A stretch of 64,000 nt of DNA from Gymnorhina tibicen. Taxonomy: Eukaryota > Chordata > Aves > Passeriformes > Artamidae. Where the stretch lies: assembly GCA_013399875.1 (NCBI GenBank), contig VXAZ01004046.1:320322-384321 (forward strand), written 5' to 3'. The position numbers were made by a program, and so were the translations under genes. Shown here in pieces: positions 1-35,100 of the stretch. The notes beneath the pieces are model-generated. The model searched no databases. It saw only the letters and a program-made list of their open reading frames with translations, and was not told the origin of the DNA. The stretch's first letter is position 1. The number at the start of each line of letters is the position of its first letter.

Positions 1-287
1 CAGCATTCTTGCAGCTTCATCCTGACCACAAATGACTCTTATTGCAACACAACTGCTACCTGGGGTATATAGAAAAGAGGTTACATTTTTGACAGTTTTA
101 ACTGAATGACAGAATCATGAAAGTGAAGGTAGACAAGCACTAACAGAGCCATTACAATACACATTAACACACTGTACAGGAAAAAAGAAACAAAATCCTG
201 CAGTTAATTTGTTAATGCATTCGTTTCTCTTTTCTAAATATTGTTTGATATTATTTAAGAAAGAAAGTTCCCAATATCTGCTTCTTA

Positions 288-22478
<22,191 letters not shown>

Positions 22479-22897
22479 NNNNNNNNNNNNNNNNNNNNNN
22501 NNNNNNNNNNNNNNNNNNNNNNNNNNNNNNNNNNNNNNNNNNNNNNNNNNNNNNNNNNNNNNNNNNNNNNNNNNNNNNNNNNNNNNNNNNNNNNNNNNNN
22601 NNNNNNNNNNNNNNNNNNNNNNNNNNNNNNNNNNNNNNNNNNNNNNNNNNNNNNNNNNNNNNNNNNNNNNNNNNNNNNNNNNNNNNNNNNNNNNNNNNNN
22701 NNNNNNNNNNNNNNNNNNNNNNNNNNNNNNNNNNNNNNNNNNNNNNNNNNNNNNNNNNNNNNNNNNNNNNNNNNNNNNNNNNNNNNNNNNNNNNNNNNNN
22801 NNNNNNNNNNNNNNNNNNNNNNNNNNNNNNNNNNNNNNNNNNNNNNNNNNNNNNNNNNNNNNNNNNNNNNNNNNNNNNNNNNNNNNNNNNNNNNNNN
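22479..22897. other. Assembly gap (419 N)
   Basis: A run of undetermined bases lies in the GC-richest part of the CpG island. It most likely removes the RTF1 first exon with its start codon, and both transcription start regions. Confidence 0.99.
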
Positions 22898-23393
22898 GCG
22901 CTGTCGGCGCCGGGATCTGTCGGTCGCGGAGCGGGAGCGGCGAGGCGGCCGCTCTGCGGGGAGAGGCCGCGGCCGCCGCCCGCCCGGTGTTGGCCTCGCC
23001 TCTGCCCGCGGGCTCAGGAGGGCGGGCGGGATCCGGGCCCGGTGCCCGGGCCGCGGAGCGGTGCGGCGCAAGCGGGGCCGTGGCAGAGGCCGTGATGGAA
23101 GCCGAGGCGTCGCAGCTGCCGGGCCATGCATCGTGCTGGCGCTGCACCGGCGGGCTGCTAAAGCCTTGCCGAGGAACAAAGACCGGGCTAAAGTAGAATG
23201 TGTTCAAATTCCTCGTTTTCTTCTTGTACTCGGGGGAAGCAATGAGGAGACAGGGTTTCTTGACTGGGAACTTGCCTCCGATCTTGTGAAGTGCACGACA
23301 GAGCAAAATGTGAATTTCTTCAGTATAGCTTTAGACATAACTCAATTGGAGTGTGAGAATAACAGTAGTGGATTTTATCGTGGGTAACGGAAG
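22898..23393 (+). other. NDUFAF1: Candidate non-coding first exon of NDUFAF1
   Basis: The island continues to a perfect splice donor (CGGAAG/GTAAGTG) with the exon ending at 23393. The next plus-strand acceptor is a good polypyrimidine tract ending in AG at 24178-24179, so exon 2 begins at 24180, 115 bases before the NDUFAF1 start codon. The left boundary is unknown because of the gap. The exon contains an open upstream frame in strong context (see 23095-23196). Confidence 0.55.
23095..23196 (+). promoter_or_regulatory. Possible 33-codon upstream ORF in the NDUFAF1 leader
   Basis: The ATG has G at -3 and G at +4, a strong initiation context, and is followed by 32 further codons and TAG. If the first exon includes it, ribosomes would meet it before the main start. 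It has no recognisable protein motif, so it is read as a possible regulatory uORF and not as a gene. Confidence 0.3.
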
Positions 23394-24269
23394 GTAAGTG
23401 ACATATAAAGGACATATGTGGGGTGCCTGACTCCACTCTTAAAAGCTCAGAGAAGTTGAATGCATGTGACATGATTTTTGGATTTGTTCTGTGGCATAAA
23501 AAAAAAACAACCCTGTCTAATTTTACAAGTAAGGAAAATAGTCTCTGTACAGAGCGTTGAGCAGAGTTTTCCTGAAGCCTTATTTTAAAAAACCCTGTTA
23601 AATTGCAGTCCTTCATGTTAAACTTTTTGGTCTTTGCAAATGTCTCTGTAATCCTAAAACAGGTATATTGAGGATGTCATGAAAGAAGCATGTGGTATGG
23701 TTGCTGCAGGACTTCATATCTGAAGAGTCTTGTCATCTGTGTCAGATGACATTGTCATTTTTATCTTTGTGGCAGCAGTGTCTTCCTGTTGTGAATTTGT
23801 GATTTTCATGCAGGGGATAATACTTTTTAGTTATATAGATGTCATCTTTAGAAACTTTCATGGGTTGTTTTTTCTGCTGTTATTCTTAACACCTAAACTT
23901 ATTTACAGTGGAAGGGATGAAGAGTAATTGATTTTCTTTTCTATTTTCAGTTTTATTTGAAGTATTTTACTTGGGTTTTCTTATTTGCATGGGGATTTCA
24001 CACCATGGGAAGAGGGGAAAGCATAGGGCGGAAGTCAATAAGTAAACTAGAGCTCTGAGGAGGTGTAATTCCTGATGGGTTTTTTCATTCTTTTTTCCAA
24101 TGACTTGGATTTCTAGCTAATGTCAGTTATAAAAGCATCCCATGTAGTTTTTTATAACCTTTTCTCTTTTTCATTAAAGGTGAAGATCAACTTCAGTAAC
24201 TACAGTAAGATAGCTCTGAATACTAGTTTTATTGTTAATTAACATTCAACCCATTAATTGCCTTGCTGG

Positions 24270-24275
24270 ATGTGA
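24270..24275 (+). promoter_or_regulatory. AUG-UGA start-stop element upstream of NDUFAF1
   Basis: An ATG directly followed by TGA lies 19 bases before the NDUFAF1 start codon in the same exon. Its context is weak (T at -3, T at +4). Start-stop elements of this type are known to hold ribosomes in other genes; an effect here is inferred. Confidence 0.5.
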
Positions 24276-24294
24276 ATTCTTCAAGTTTACCGGT

Positions 24295-27200
24295 ATGGCT
24301 CTGACTGTGATGCTCCTAAATGGTGCTTCTTTCCATGGTGGATGCTGCAGGCACAAAGTTTTGCTCTCCTTACTTGGACCTTTCCTCAGCAATTCCAAAT
24401 TGTACAGCAGCTACAGGAGGCCAGGGGCAGAGCCAGAGAAAAAACCGTCTTGGCAGAATGCTGATTTCAGCTTTAAGAAAGGCATTGGTCACCTAAAGAC
24501 TCAGCTAAGCTTGTTGAAGAAGGAAACCCAAGATTACTTACTAGGACCTGGAGGTCATCCATTAAGTCAGCACTTGATGGAACAAACAAGGGTGTTGTGG
24601 CAGTTTCGGAGCCAAGAAGATTTAAATAAATGGGTTATTTCCTCTGATGAAGAGATTGGAGGGAAAAGTAAAGTTTACCTCAAATTGGGTAGGAATAACC
24701 AGGCTGCTCTGCTGTATGGAACCCTCAATACAGAAGTACCTCGTGATGGGGAGACAAAATACAGTGGATATTGCAGTATGAGATCCAGACCGGCAGTGGT
24801 AAGTACAGCTCCGTGTTTGCACAGCTTCTGTTACTGAATCTGTAGGGTGTTTGTGGAATCCCAGTGACAGCAAGTGGCATGCTCTTTACTGCTGATCACT
24901 TTCAGGAGTATTAGACTTTCTTTCAGAGATGTAATTGCTGCTGTATTCTTTGACCTGGGAAGAACTTAAATTTTTTCTTCTTTTCCTTTCTTAGAAAAGG
25001 AATAATACATGTTTGATCATTTACTTATGTACAATAGACAGACCTGTTTGCAGCAGCCTTACAAATGAAGGATCTGGAATGAATCTTTATATCCAAAACT
25101 GGTTTGATTAAAATAGACATCTTTCTCAATGTGAAGTTAATTGCATGTGTCATAAGTAAGAATTTTCCAGGCTTTAACTCAGTCTATTCATCAGACTTGG
25201 TTAGGGTGAATGAACTCATTTTCTCACAGGAACAGAAAACAATGCTTTGAAATGTACTTTTTAAAGGTCTGCCTCCTACTGTACATCAGAAAAAGTGAGA
25301 CACAAACCTTTGATAGCTCAGAATTGAGCGAAATAGACCAGAAATGGATGTGCTTATTATGGATACAGCTTGTTTCATCTCTTATTTCTAAGCACCTTTA
25401 AAAGCAAAGGAACATTTTCACGCAGTAGATAAAATCCTTAACTATTTAATGTGTTCTGTTGTTTGTGTCTTGGCACAAGTACTCAGGTAAATCATTTCTG
25501 GGCCAGAATCTTAGGGAGCAGAGAATATGAGTAAGCAAAATCAATGGGTAAATGAGAAGCACATGAGCACTGATTAAAATGGTGACATTGGATCAGATGA
25601 GTGGAACAACAAGTGGAGTCTTGTCTGAGTTAAACTCTCAGGACTGCTACTGATTTGTGCAAATGTGACTCAAACGTTCACCTCCTAATTCTGAAGAAGT
25701 AAAGTGTATCAGTCCATCTGTATTTAAGTAGAAAGGCTCAAAACTGTTAAAACCATAAAATCAAGTAGCTACACGCCTTATATTAATATATTGATGGTCT
25801 ACTCATTCATTGTTACCTACAAGATGAGTTGATAGAAGGATAGCTGATAGGCAACTGTAGTAGAGCTGTAAAATAAAGGGGAATTATCTGAATTTTTGGT
25901 GCTAATTTTGACTTCTTGGAAATTCTGACCAAGAATAACCCTGACCCATGCCCCTCATTGCTCCAAGTGATCTCAGTGTAGCTCTCTGAAGACTCTTGGA
26001 TATGCCATCATGCAAATGACAACATCAGGATTTTTCAGAGCTTTGGAAAAAATGCAGGAAAGAATTAGACATGCTTGCAGTCTTACTATTTTACACAGTT
26101 AATGAAAAAAAAATGTTGGAAAACAATAAATGCTCCCAGTGTTTGTTAGTCTTCGATTGGGAAGTCATCAAAGGGGATAAATTATTTCACTGCTTCAGTT
26201 TCCTGTCATCACTTCTCAATTATCTAGAACTGACCACAGAATATTAAACTTAATGAACTACATAAGTACCGATACATCACTGTAGCATTTGTGTACTTGC
26301 CTGGTAGGGAATTCAGTCCTACGAAGGAGGTTTGATTTCTGATGATTACAAGATTGTGGCTTATAATGAAAGCATGAGTCCTCAGAGTGGCAATATTGCA
26401 ACTTGTGGTCTCTAATATAGCGCTGAAGGAAATTCAGTGAGCTCAGCTGCCAGCATGATGACAGAGTAGCTGTGTTCGCTATGTTACAGTAAATACTATC
26501 TGACATAAAAACAAGTGCAGTGACCAAAGCAACAATGCTCTGTTCCTCATAATGAAAGTATCCCTTTATTAAGGAGGAATAATTCTATTTATCAATAATT
26601 TGTAGGGATCTTTTAAGAGGAAGAAGTATTATGACTGGTCAAACTTCAACAGTCTGTATTTACGTGTCCGTGGTGATGGCAGACCTTGGATGGTAAACAT
26701 TTATACAGACCCTTACTTTTCTCATCAAAAGGATGACCTCTACAGCTACTTCATGTTCACCCGAGGAGGCCCGTACTGGGAGGAAATAAAGGTGAACTAA
26801 TGAATCTTTCAAACTGATTACACTGTCTTGAGGTCCTGGCCAAAACGCGGGAAGGGGAATTCTTTCAACATTCACAGTTTGTGTCTATTGCTGTCCACTC
26901 GATGTTTTTGTTATACGAGACATGTGCCTTTGGCATGGGAGTTCCCAAAACTGGACTGGAGGAGGGCACACTGTGTCAATTGTGTTAAAGAATTGATCCA
27001 CCATATGTTCCCCTTAATGCCTACTGTTGGCTCTTCCTGGAGTAATGGGATAGACAGAGCAATTGAAACTTAGCAGGTGTTCCCATGAATATTCTCTGTG
27101 ATAACCATTTTATCTGTAATACAAATGGGTGTAGGCTGATATAGGATTTGTTCCATGCAACAGGATTTGCTTAACTCGCAGCCTCTCTGGAGTCAGTCAG

Positions 27201-29858
27201 GCTCAAGCGTTGGGGTTTGTCATTTGTGACCCTTGACTCTGTGACACAAAATAATATTATTAAGAAGTGTGAGTTGTGGATCTTCTCTTATGCAACTTGG
27301 GGACCTTTTGTAATTGTCTGATGATAACAATAAGGAGGTTTGCACATCCTTATGAATTGGTGTTGATTGCTCCATGATACCATTGTCCAGCCTGCTGTTT
27401 CACAGATGAGGAGCCAGGAGGATGAAAGTTGGTGTGTCATTGCTGGCTTGGATGTTTTCCTCTCACCAGCCACCAGCCAGCTCTGCTTTCTTGCTCCCAC
27501 TGCTTTCAAAGAAATTTTTCAAAGAATTATCCCAAAGTGCTTTGCTAAAGGTACTGATGTCTGAGTACGAAGTTTGCACTGTGAAATCCATATCCTGGGT
27601 ACAAACGAGCTGTCAGTATGGATACATTCTAGACTTTGCAGTAATTTCTGGTTGTTTTCATGTTACTGGAAGGAGATATTCTCAATGTAAACAGCCATCT
27701 TCTGTGCTGCAGCCTTTCATTGTGTCCTGACAGGGTAATGTTCCTGTGTGATGGCTGCAGCCACCACACCACAGCGTGGGCCTGGAGCTGGCTGTGAGTG
27801 GCCAGTTGAAAGGGTTAATGTGGCTCATTTCTTTGTGCCAGTTTTATGTACCCAGCTAATGCTAGTACCAGATATAGCACAGTGTTACTTTACGAACACA
27901 CGCTTATTTTCTTTTCCCTAAGTTACTGTTTTATATACTGGTGACAATAAAGTCTGATTTTGTTTTGTTTTGTTTATGTCAGATTCCATTCTCCAAATTC
28001 TTTTTCTCCAGTCGGGGAAGAGTCCAGGATAACCAGCATCCTGTATGGTTAGACAAGGCAAGTTTTCTGTAGGCTTTATTTGAAATTTCATTTGAAAAGG
28101 CAGTATAAGGAGCACACAACTGCTCTGTAAGAAATTGAGAGTTTCCTTCAAGATCATATTGGCCTGATATACATAACTTACAAGTTCTCTAATGTTTGTG
28201 AATTTGAAAGTGAAGGGCCTCATCTTGTTATAAGGTACTTGTTCTCGTGTGTGGTAAATGAAAACATAAAGTTGTATGTGGGGTATTTAAAAATATTTAC
28301 TAGGAGTTAAAGGGACAAATCAGTACTTGATCTAAGCATCCTCCACTGAAGTTTTGTTGATGGTTATCTTATGTGTAGCATTTGACAGTAAAAGTTAGGC
28401 ACTTGCAGTGTAATTTTACAAACATATTTTAAAGAAACCCAAAAATCAGGGAAGCAGTGTGAAGGCAGTTTAAGAAATCTTAATAAAATGTCTTGGTCAC
28501 ACATAGAATATTCAGAGTTGGAAGGGACCCACAGGGACCATCAAGTCCAGCTCTTAAATGAATGGCCCTCATGGTACTAATGTATGTTTTCCTAGGAATC
28601 TGGAAAGGCAGGAAGTAATTGTTAAATAGCAATTTAAAAGGCAGGAAGCAGTGTGTCTAGGGCTTGCAAAGGAATGGATTCTTCAGAGCAGAGAGTTTAG
28701 GTGAGTCCCGTAGTTATCCATAACAATGTGATTTGGAAGAAAGGAGCTTTAAAAACTGTCCAGGCTCCAAAAGCCAAGGGGCTCCTTGTAGAGTTTGCTG
28801 CTGGGGAAGGGATAGCATTGAAAGCATTAGAATGATCCAGAGGAGTGTCAATGCATATATCTAGCTTTGTTCTCTTATTTATTTAGCATACATTTACAGT
28901 ATTTGTTTAGACTCAGTCTACATTGACTCATCTGACACATCCTAGGCATTATTTTCCCAAACTTACAGCAGTCCTTAAAATCTTGGGCACCGCTCAGACT
29001 TGCACTTTCAGCAGGGCTTTGGGGCAGCTCGAGTTCATGAGGTGGCCTGCACTGGTGACTCATCTAAGCTGTTAACAGTGGAAGTGTTCTGTAACTTGTG
29101 AGAGCATTTGGGCAAGCCACAGGCTAATAGAAAGCATGCCTGAGCTACACAGATTTGTTCTTCTATTTAAGAACATTATTCTAATTGGAAAACAATGGTT
29201 AAGAACCTTGTCTTACTGTTAAACTCAGTAATTAAGTTTCATGCCAACTTCAAATTAAATTTTAAAATGTCTGATTTGGTGTTTTCGCAGAGTACATGGT
29301 GTATCACAATCTAGAATGATCCCTTCCATCCTTAATTACATCTTTCTTTTTCCTATTCATGAAAGAATTGTGACTTTATGAAAATGTGTTTAGAAACCCA
29401 ATTGTGATGAAAGCGGCTGGGCACAAACCGTGAAGGATAAAAGTAGCAGTGTTGCTTTAGGCTCAGGCCATTTTAAATCAAGGGTTTATTAACACAGTGG
29501 TAGAAAGGCAAATCTGGAGTCATTTCCCACTGGGGTCTGTATTGAAAATGGGGTAGTGAAGTGTTCAAGCCTTAAGAAACCCTGCTGCATTTTGAACGAA
29601 TACCAGTTTAAAGTAGGTGGCTGTGAATGGTGTGTAAAATACGGAAGTGGGAGATACAACTGAAGTTTGATTGTAATGTTATAAATACTGTTCTACCTCT
29701 ACGTGTCTTTTAATTAGATTAGAACCCTTGGATTCACCATTGGAGATAAAGTAGATGGTCCATTCCAGCTGGAGATCGATTTTATTGGCCTGCTAAAGGA
29801 CAGAGCTCATAGAGAAGAGTTTGCCTATGAAGCATATGACAAGAACACTCCAGTCTAA
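24295..29858 (+). CDS. NDUFAF1: NDUFAF1, mitochondrial complex I intermediate-associated protein 30 (CIA30)
   Basis: This is an assembly factor of mitochondrial complex I; it works in the matrix within the MCIA complex on the membrane-arm intermediate. Coding exons: 24295-24798, 26606-26791, 27983-28057, 29718-29858 (TAA at 29856-29858). The phases join cleanly to 301 residues, against about 327 in human. The N-terminus ([13 protein letters not shown]...) is basic and hydrophobic, fitting a mitochondrial presequence. The CIA30 domain covers roughly residues 100-290, with conserved stretches such as [52 protein letters not shown] and [16 protein letters not shown]. The start matches the human MAL start and no other in-frame ATG lies between it and the exon 2 acceptor. 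The third coding intron has a GC donor (28058-28059) instead of GT. It shares a CpG island with RTF1. Confidence 0.96.
28502..28570 (-). mobile_element. CR1 LINE 3'-end fragment in an NDUFAF1 intron
   Basis: The plus strand reads GTTGGAAGGGACCCACAGG followed by a CATCAAGTCCA-type stretch, the hallmark reverse complement of the avian CR1 3' end. It is short, decayed and 5'-truncated. Confidence 0.8.
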
Positions 29859-30136
29859 GTTGGGCTGGTGTCCTTTGGAAAATTCTTCAGATATTTGGTT
29901 TATTTTTATAAAATATTTCTTAAAATGTGGCTTTTAACAACTTAAAGAGCCTATGTAAACATTAAAGAGATAAGTGCATGAAGCGTGACACCACTGGCGG
30001 CTTTGAACTCTCAAATACAGAATCCTGGAGAGACTGTACATACATGGACTACAACATAGCCTAAGAGGAGTTGTGATATTCTTACAAAGTAACCCTTCCC
30101 TGGGTAAGTTTTGGCTTCTGTCCTAACCTTTATTAA

Positions 30137-30142
30137 AATAAA
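30137..30142 (+). terminator. NDUFAF1 polyadenylation signal
   Basis: A canonical AATAAA lies 279 bases after the NDUFAF1 stop codon, followed by a T-rich stretch. Cleavage is expected near 30155-30170. Confidence 0.75.
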
Positions 30143-30169
30143 AGTATTTCATAGGTTTTTTGTTCTCTT

Positions 30170-31130
30170 TTTGTACACCACTTTCATTTTCTACATTATG
30201 TGGTTTGTTGACAGTTGTAAAACACTTGCACCTGCTAGTTTTAAACTGAAAAAGGTATGAGATTTAATTCTCTGAGGACTGGTGCTTAAGTGTGACTCAG
30301 CTACTGAAATTTACAAAGAGCAGCACCAGAAGTGGAAAAGGCAGAAGTATTTCAACCTTTAGCTTTGGCTCCTCTGGACAGCTAAAAAAAGAAAAAGCGA
30401 CCACTGCCAAGGTGGAAACAAGAGCTATGCAGCAGGCTTGACTTTTCCTTTAGAGCTGTTGAGCATAGTCCTACAATGTTACAGAGCTAAGGTTGTTGGA
30501 AAGAAGTAATGCTCCAAAGAAGGGGTGGGAGGAAAACCCCCGCTCTGTCTGCTCCCTGAGGAGGCACAGCTTGGCTTACTCAGCACCATTACAGGGCAGA
30601 GCAGATCCCACTTTTGCTGTGTGCAGTTAGCCTAACTCATCTGTGTTCTAAGAAGTCACAGCCTCAACTGGTGCCACAGAAGCTCAATACCTCCCTTTTT
30701 CAGAGAAATCCAGTTTTCAGTAATTCAAGATAACCATTCAGCACTTGCTTTGTAAAGTGTATGTTTCAGCTGTCAAATTTAAGTCATCGAAGTACTGACC
30801 TCCTCTACAGTAACCTTGTTTAAGTATACTTTAGAAATATTAAATGTACCTGTATTTCATATGGCAGAGACCACAATGAAGCAAGCTGACACAGGATCTT
30901 GTACTATCATTTTCCTTTTGCACAGAATTCAGCAGTTTAAGTGCAGAAGGATGAGGGTTATTGTTTCTAAAGATACCAGAGCAAACATCTTTCATGGAGT
31001 GGGAGGCAGGTGAGTTGGTGAGGAAAATTTGGCACAGGAAAAAAGAGTAGTAAATGCAAGTGTGAACAAAAAGAGTGCTACAGTACAGAAGCAGTTATAC
31101 ATTGTATACTAAATGATAAAGCCACTGATA
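30170..31130. other. Tail-to-tail spacer between NDUFAF1 and NUSAP1
   Basis: The spacer separates two convergent 3' ends. No coding exon, repeat family or RNA gene is recognisable in it. Confidence 0.5.
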
Positions 31131-31150
31131 AACAGGACATATACAAAATA

Positions 31151-31156
31151 TTTATT
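31151..31156 (-). terminator. Candidate NUSAP1 polyadenylation signal
   Basis: TTTATT on the plus strand is AATAAA on the minus strand, about 965 bases after the NUSAP1 stop. A second copy lies at 31239-31244. Which one is used cannot be told from sequence alone. Confidence 0.5.
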
Positions 31157-32118
31157 TTCCCCATTCAGTTTATTTTAAAAATTGCTTGTTCTTGACATTG
31201 CAACATATACTTGATAAGACACTAAATTCAATGAAACATTTATTTGTTCAACAACTGAGATTACGACTGCTAAATTACCTTTCTAGTTCTATCCCTAAAA
31301 AACCCAGACAACTTTTCTATGTATTTTTTTAATGTAAACATAACAATTGCTTTTAAAACCAAGGTATTGAATGTGCCTCAACACTACTATAACATCTTTT
31401 AAGCATCTTAGAGATGAAAAGCAAGAGAATTTTGTTAACATCTGCTACTTAGCGTAGAAAGGAACAAAATCTTAACTGTTCAAAGCATCAGTTGGTAATT
31501 TGTAAATTCAGTCATGACTTTTTTTAAAAAAGGTACTTTACAATTATGTTATGCTGTAAGCTTTTAGTTTTCCAGAGAGCTTGCATACTTTCTCTTCTCT
31601 TTGAAATTCCCTACTATTTCATAAACATGCAATTAGAAATGATGAATAATTGCTGTAACTTACAGAATTTAAGGATTGATCTGGAGAACAGCACAAGCAG
31701 GTACTTCCAACTCTTGTCATTTTGAACATTGTCATTTTGAAGCTTGCTGTCCAAAGCCTGCATTCTAGCATGCAACAAGTGCATTCTGATGCACAAGTCT
31801 ATCCTAAGATGCAAGGAGGCTTCTTGAGCATCTTTTTTTCCACTTATATTTTCTTCTTTAACATCTTTTAGTCAAGTAAATCAGTTAAATGAAAACATTA
31901 TGAAGCAACAAGAGAGTTCTAAGCCCCTGAAAGTTTAGAACTCATCTCAGTGGAGAAGTTGATCACAGAAACATTATGCTCAGGGCACATTACAAGGTCT
32001 CATTAATTGCTCTCTGGATTCCACTAGCTGATAGCAACCTGAACCATACACAGACAGCACAAGCCTTTACATGACAGGAACAGTATTTACAGTGTATCTT
32101 AGTTAGGACTTCTTATTC

Positions 32119-35100
32119 CTAACACACAGATAGGCCTCTACGTTTTCCAAGAGCATGAGCCTTTTTCTTTTTTCTGTCTTGCTCAAGTGTCTCACGCCTT
32201 TCTTCCCTGGAGGGGAAAAAAAAAAGAGACCACATCAAGTTATATTAAAGGTAGAGGCACAAGCAACCAAAGGAATCTGAAGCAGACCACAGCTTAACAC
32301 CCGTCTGATCAGTGTGCGGCCTTTGCCATAGGCAGAGAGAACGGTACCATTATGGAGTGAACCCAAACATTCAGGCAAAGACTTCTGCTCAGACATACAG
32401 GTCTAACGCTTAAGGTAACAGCATGTCAATATTGACAGCTTCTTCCAAGAAGAAGGTAAATCTCCAACTTCTGGAACTGATACCTTTCATGGAAAAAAAG
32501 TCTAACAAATTCAGAGCAGCTTTTCTTGTTGGCCTTTCTGAAATTCAACAGTCATTGGAAGGAAAAATGGCTTTAATACAATAGTATTCTTTCCCAAATT
32601 AAATTTACATCCTAGGAAGAAGAATGAATCATCATATTATTTTAAGTAACACTATTCATAAAAAGACTAGTGGTGTACTAACCTTGTCTGGAGATGTGGC
32701 TGTTTGTAATCTTTCTTACGTGAAGAGATATTGCTACCACCAGACTTACTGAGAACAGTATTTTCTTTAAGTTCTCCCCACGGTTTTAGTCGTCCTACAG
32801 TTTAGGGGCAAAAAGAGAGACTAGTTTAGTAGTTCAGTAACTATGTGCTTAACTTCTTACCATGAATTTATCCTAGCTAGCCTGTTACTTGCTGGTGGTG
32901 TTTAAGACAAAATGCCTCTTCAAGCTGTATTATCAGTTTCACCAGCCCATTCCCTAGAAGTAGTTCTTCTATAAGTATTAACAGGTGACTGTGCTTAGAA
33001 GTAACACTCACCATGTAAAGTTCAGCTTCTCACATGAGATTAAAAAAACCCACCTCACTGTGTAAGGAATATTTCATATTTCCTGTACATACGTCTATTT
33101 AATGGAATACAAGGATATTTATTCTTGTATTTACGGGCTTTTGGTCATAAAATCTTAATCTTCAATAGGGATGCTCTTAAAGCATATATTATGAAGAAAT
33201 TTAACATCAGACTGTGGGAACCCAGAGAGAAAGGAAAAGAGACAGGAAAGGAGACTGTAAACTTTGCTATCGCTGTTTTTATCAATGCGCCCCTGTAGGA
33301 ACAGCTGGGTGTAAGGGGTGTGACCAACACAGACTGCACAGGGTCACGGTACCTTTATGTGGCTGATACCGAAGTGGCCGAGAGAGACTTGCTTTGAGAT
33401 CAAATGTCTTCTTTCCGCTTGTGGGTTCTGCAGGTTGAGCTCCAAACTTGAAGGGGGTAAGAACTACAAAAGGCATCAAGATATCATAATTAGAGTAGCA
33501 AGAGCACCAGTGTACACAAAGTTGTAAAGTGCCTGTGAAAACCACACTACAATTATCAAGACCAAAGAGCCATTAAATGTCCCTGCTGCTACCTCTAAAG
33601 ATAGAATTGCACAAACAAAGCTCACTTGAAATAGGGAGCTTCCAGGTCTGGAGAGGGCAAAAGCTGTAGAGTACTGGCCCTTTAGCTATGATTATACTAT
33701 GGAAGAGCACATACAGCTTCATGTGTTTTTCTAGTCCTTCAAAACAAATTGTGTTTCTCTATGCTTATTTGGAACCAAGTGGTTATTCACATTAAACAAA
33801 GAAGCATTCTTTTGGAACAGGCCAGCTTCAGATCAGCATGGAACTTTGCTTGCCCCTTAAAAACATCAGTATTGTTATATAGCAAACCAGGCAGCTCTGG
33901 GTTCTTGACCTGTGCAAATATCCCCGTGATGCTAAGGGTGTCAGTGGCTGGATAGCAGAGCTGTGCTGCTGCAGAGATCATTAGTAATCAGAAGACTTCT
34001 GATTTTTCTAAGTTCCTGAGTTGATCAGGGTGCTGAGGCTGATAACAGGTTGTCCTAAAGCACAGCTAGAAGCCTGATGCATGCTAACCCCACAAGGAGA
34101 ATGAGACCTCTAAGAAGGTGTCAGGAATTCCTCTCACTGCAGACAGGGTGTCCCCATGTCTCCTGTATGAATTTTTTGCTATGTAGTCCCTAAAGGTCTA
34201 GAAGATTTTCTGTCCTCTTTTCTGTAGGTAGCTAGGTACCGTATGTTTAAGTCATGGCACCTAAACATTTTACTCAAACCACTGGAAAACAAAGGAAACA
34301 AAGAAACTACTGCAGTTTCTGAAGAACCAGTCATAAATTACAGAATTAAATTAAAACCTGGGTCTATGTGACATTTTGTTGTTAAAAACTTATACAATAA
34401 TTCAGTAAGACAAAAGTCTTGATCTGAAAAAGCCAAATATTCACCATCCACCTTACCCTTTGATGCAGTCAGATCATTATTTTTTGCATTTCCCTTACTG
34501 TTCTTCTGACTTATTCGTTTGCAGCTCTTTTCAGTGTCAGGCGTGCAGATCTCCATGTATGGAGACATTCTAGATGGAGTTTTGGTAAGAGAGCGTTTGT
34601 GCTCATTATCTTTTGTGGCTTCTGAGAACCTGAAAGTTATTAGAAACATGAAGACAAATTTAGTCACCTACAAGGAATGTAAGCAATGTGCCAGAATACA
34701 GAAGGTTCTGAATTCTACTTTTATTACAGGTAGAAAGATCTACTGTGTGAAAGATGTTCACAGCTCATGCAAAAACTGCACTAAAATACATTGCTGGTAT
34801 AACACTTTAAGTCTTGAGCCAGCATCAATAGCAGTAAAAGTAATATTACAAACTACAAAGAACAGACTTTGTTATTTTGGAAAGCCAATATATTTGGATG
34901 CAATAAGCTAGTAGATTTATTCACCAACAGATATGATTTACTTTAGATCTGGATTCTGTATTCTGGATTCTGCATATCTCATTAGTTTTAAAATTCAAAT
35001 TAAGCAAAACTGAAAGACAATTAACTAACAGAATGCTAGACCTCAAAGAGCTACAAGAGGAAGAAGCTGGAAATTTTGAAACACACAAGTTACCTGCATA

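Noticed and set aside
24232..24294. Extended NDUFAF1 N-terminus starting 21 codons upstream
   Set aside because: That frame begins with TTG, not ATG, and the family's start aligns with the ATG at 24295.
29306..29346. Possible CR1 3'-end remnant in an NDUFAF1 intron
   Set aside because: Only a short AATGATCCCTTCCATCC-like match remains, too little to call.
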